Notes under the pieces: generated by a model
Databases searched by the model: none
The model's input: the letters and a program-made list of their open reading frames with translations, nothing else
What the model was told of the DNA's origin: nothing
Made by a program: the position numbers and the translations under genes
In this document: in pieces, positions 23,001 to 24,275 of the stretch
How positions within the stretch are numbered: the stretch's first letter is position 1
Layout of the letters: the number at the start of each line of letters is the position of its first letter
IMG/VR virus record: IMGVR_UViG_3300030085_001709
Span: 1-24,275 of that record
DNA length: 24,275 bases
From: a virus
Direction: 5' to 3' (one strand)

Positions 23001-23902
23001 CTTTTTAATGCATTAGCAACATCTGGATGTCTTGATAAACCTTTTGCAAGTTTTTCAATTGCTTTTACAGCACCTGTATAATCACCACCTTTATATCGTG
23101 GGTCATTTAGTATACCATATGCTTGTTTAATTTGTTGAGATGAATACTCATTTAGTTCTACTTCTTCTGTTGTTACTTTTTCTTCCTCTTCTTTTTTAAG
23201 TTTTAAGTATGCAGCCTTCGTAGCTTGTCTATCTTTATCTACCTTTTTTAAAAGAGCTTGAAATCTCTTTTGAGCAGGAGTTAATTTGCCAGTTCCTATA
23301 ACAGTATATTTTTCACCTCCTATAGTTACAGTATTTTTTTCATTTACTTCTTCAGCGGCAGTATAACCTTGTCTTTTATATTTTTCAAATTCAGACTTAT
23401 CTATGACTGATACTCTGCCCTCTTTATCAACAACCATCATTTCTTTACTTGGGTCTTTTAATTGTCTAGAATAGTTTTGTAGTTCATCTAGTTCTAATTC
23501 TTCTCTTAATCTTCTGTAATATTTTGATTGTATCATTGTTACAAAATCATTTTCAGCTTTTGTTAGGTATGAACCTACTTTTCTAGTTTTATTATACAGT
23601 CTGGTCATTCTACTTTTTTCGCTAGTATCACCAAACATTTTAGCTAGTTCATAAGAGTTTTTTGTGTGTTCGTTTTCATCTTCGTTTCTATCAAAATCTT
23701 TTTTAGTAAATTTTTCATTAATACTATCTTCACCTAGTATATCTTTTACCACTTTAAGAGGTAATTTCATTTTATCAGCTATTTCTCTAGTTGTAGCTCC
23801 GCTTTGTTGCATGGTGTAAACATCTTTCATTTTACCCTCATTGAAGTCTGAAGCGTAAACCTCTTCTAAAGCTTCTCTCATAGTTTTTCTATATCTACTC
23901 AT
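20036..23902 (-). CDS. 1288-aa modular virion/core protein with HTH-like and GHRPG modules
   Basis: The largest gene in the window. The N-terminus (MSRYRKTMREALEEVY) is followed by a helix-turn-helix-like segment (about 24-58; GATTREIADKMKLPLKVVKD). Several alpha/beta or helical modules follow, separated by acidic linkers ending in (V/L)-x-L-x-E-type triplets: near residues 140, 252, 411, 564, 629, 804, 867 and 1149. A Lys/Glu coiled coil lies at ~650-690. The C-terminus has GHRPGATQVQWALARVNSF (~1245-1263), a module found at the end of several marine phage proteins (DUF5824-like, from memory). AGAGGG ribosome binding site. It is probably a structural or core protein cleaved by a prohead protease; a polyprotein-like layout is inferred, not shown. 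Confidence 0.85.
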   Translation of the reverse strand: MSRYRKTMREALEEVYASDFNEGKMKDVYTMQQSGATTREIADKMKLPLKVVKDILGEDSINEKFTKKDFDRNEDENEHTKNSYELAKMFGDTSEKSRMTRLYNKTRKVGSYLTKAENDFVTMIQSKYYRRLREELELDELQNYSRQLKDPSKEMMVVDKEGRVSVIDKSEFEKYKRQGYTAAEEVNEKNTVTIGGEKYTVIGTGKLTPAQKRFQALLKKVDKDRQATKAAYLKLKKEEEEKVTTEEVELNEYSSQQIKQAYGILNDPRYKGGDYTGAVKAIEKLAKGLSRHPDVANALKRANEELDKDDTSIVKQVVAKLKKASKAHADQSKALDKAIKEEVQESVKFKYALVDTSKDNEVVAMSSNEKDLKMSVHHRNRGFLKIVKLKKPTTKDIMVGYPLKEETELTEYFATIHSKKPAIVKFINANKKNIDYVDVDAGNNIEFEGKGAHELADKIKSKFGVRVTKEETEKVELNDIDENFSPAMIAQLKKAYGPLKGKRIPPGPLMKIFDKIDKDKNALIQLFKAHIPFVSQMAVARLISKHNMSAGEINKLDEEVDLDESLLTIALDKMIKQAKSLKKEPFIKKYIDTSILPGSKILDRKSLSNIWDIHNAQMSSVHEEEELKEFNPNFGRDAQAGRGSTQTGERDKIVKDQKDKEAEIQSLKNDIAILKTKLENEKNKAVKPEPNPETGEVPLTVGVAYKVFKDQEKKKIEKVKNIPNKFKLKEQYLGERAYTIKFDNVDGAIGHREADTVQAELKKMGFSARVDLTGRDKESLYFNTGVEKNQMKRLLSKLGYDLAEAVIAGRDYKYDGKGPVKISMKNYAKVPLDVKGMITGKPYMMALNPKTQKTEMVPVKFTEELEESTASDQAKALGLTYYKFGRYGKGGKVTHKSTGGKLRKFDAKTGKVGDVETKGKDDDAKSDSGDEKVVNKMGMTKSEMQKGLFKKDGSPSAAKLKGLIIDKIRGYGGSGDSLGYIEYEYKGKDTLEMDADDSDELIKELEKNFGDALEIEQDYNFVTARVKSKDELGDKDEPVDTSIPEPVRKMTKKINNSNFNNLNNMIAKFKRGSDEIDKQDAKDFEELIKLGQNVKLDGKKDKGKKEFIKKFKTIDEPAASDFVRALEKDVGEKAANYMLGTYDEAYISEADLTDKQVKMVKKVAEKLPMKDFKKRYGKDAMNVKFGTATNIVKKKLNIDHNDKHAGARQVVESIKAVKNKAEKTGMPYSILKKVYDRGMAAWKGGHRPGATQVQWALARVNSFVTKSSGTWGKADKDLAAKVRAQKKD

Positions 23903-23918
23903 TTTTTCCCTCTTTTAA

Positions 23919-24248
23919 CTATTTTATCTTTCTTGTTTTGACATTAACATTTTTTAAAGCATTGAAACTCTTATCACTTAACATATCAGCAACAAATTTT
24001 TCATCTGGTCCTTTTAATATAAATTTCCTAATGTTACCACCTTTTGTTATTATTTTTGGTACAGGTCTGTAAGAGCCTTTGTATGTGTCAATGTATTGCT
24101 TTGCAAAATTATAAGCCTTACCTGTACTATCAGTAACTTCTATATCTTCTTTAACATCTTCATAAACATCTTCAAATGTTTTAGGTCTAGGTGGTATCTC
24201 TTTTGCCTCTAAACCATATGAATTATTTGTAAACTCTTTATATTTCAT
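23919..24248 (-). CDS. 109-aa basic protein with partial targeting-like N-terminus
   Basis: A 109-aa protein, MKYKEFTNNSYG at the start, an acidic segment (FEDVYEDVKEDIEVTD) and a basic C-terminus. The first six residues resemble the MKTYQEF/MKTFKQH targeting pattern, but no I/L-x-E triplet follows at position 8-10. The ATG overlaps the preceding stop as ATGA. No known motif; likely a late virion-associated gene by position. Confidence 0.8.
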   Translation of the reverse strand: MKYKEFTNNSYGLEAKEIPPRPKTFEDVYEDVKEDIEVTDSTGKAYNFAKQYIDTYKGSYRPVPKIITKGGNIRKFILKGPDEKFVADMLSDKSFNALKNVNVKTRKIK

Positions 24249-24275
24249 CAGTCTAAATCCGATACTTTAGTTCTA
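24248..24275 (-). CDS. C-terminal fragment of an upstream gene
   Basis: The last residues (RTKVSDLD, then TGA) of a gene that continues past the right edge. Its stop overlaps the next ATG as ATGA, the usual junction in this genome. Nothing can be said about its product. Confidence 0.5.

Overview
The window reads as part of a lytic, T4-like (myovirus-type) marine phage genome. It is strongly AT-rich. Every supportable gene lies on the minus strand, most neighbours overlap by 1-40 bases or sit a few bases apart, and no intergenic gap exceeds 90 bases. Recognisable T4-type parts are a gp61-like primase, class Ia NrdA and NrdB, late-promoter-like TATAAATA boxes and small proteins whose N-termini resemble the T4 capsid-targeting sequence. 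Low GC, the marine-phage-style virion proteins and the 2OG-Fe(II) oxygenase, radical SAM and sugar-type auxiliary genes suggest a phage of SAR11 (Pelagibacter) or picocyanobacteria. That host assignment is inference. No tRNA, CRISPR, IS element or integrase was seen.

Reading in the direction of transcription (right to left): (1) 24.3-13.8 kb is a late, virion-associated block. It holds a 1288-aa modular protein with an N-terminal HTH-like segment and a conserved C-terminal GHRPG module, a 446-aa modular protein ending in a double CxxC zinc ribbon, a HAD phosphatase, two probable virion surface or structural proteins, and a run of small proteins, several starting with an MK-x-F-K-x-x-(I/L)-x-E motif. 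Two exact TATAAATA boxes and one variant sit upstream of starts here. (2) 13.9-10.3 kb is an envelope block: a 43-aa Lys/Ala-tailed protein, two proteins with Sec signal peptides (251 and 637 aa, the latter with a ~280-residue Glu-rich stretch), and two small coiled-coil membrane proteins of opposite layout (N-terminal versus C-terminal TM). A run of nine A in the 251-aa gene could give a -1 shifted product with a hydrophobic tail. (3) 10.3-5.2 kb is a replication and nucleotide block behind a near-perfect sigma70-type promoter whose predicted transcript starts only ~5-7 bases before the primase ATG: primase, nrdA, nrdB, a 51-aa zinc ribbon, a RuvC-fold nuclease and a ParB-like protein. (4) 5.2-0 kb continues, without any visible new promoter, into a small-molecule or peptide/sugar modification block: radical SAM-SPASM enzyme, 2OG-Fe(II) oxygenase, a 38-aa membrane peptide, an 89-aa unknown, a 46-aa basic peptide, an ABM-like small protein, asparagine synthetase and a ColD/DegT-type PLP enzyme cut by the window edge.

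Four genes (46, 38, 51 and 43 aa) are recovered in what would otherwise look like intergenic gaps; each is tied to its neighbours by ATGA, TAATG or short overlaps. The most unusual points are the capsid-targeting-like N-termini shared by several small proteins, the polyprotein-like 1288-aa protein, the leaderless-type promoter feeding a ~10-kb unidirectional gene run, and the unexplained biosynthetic cassette.
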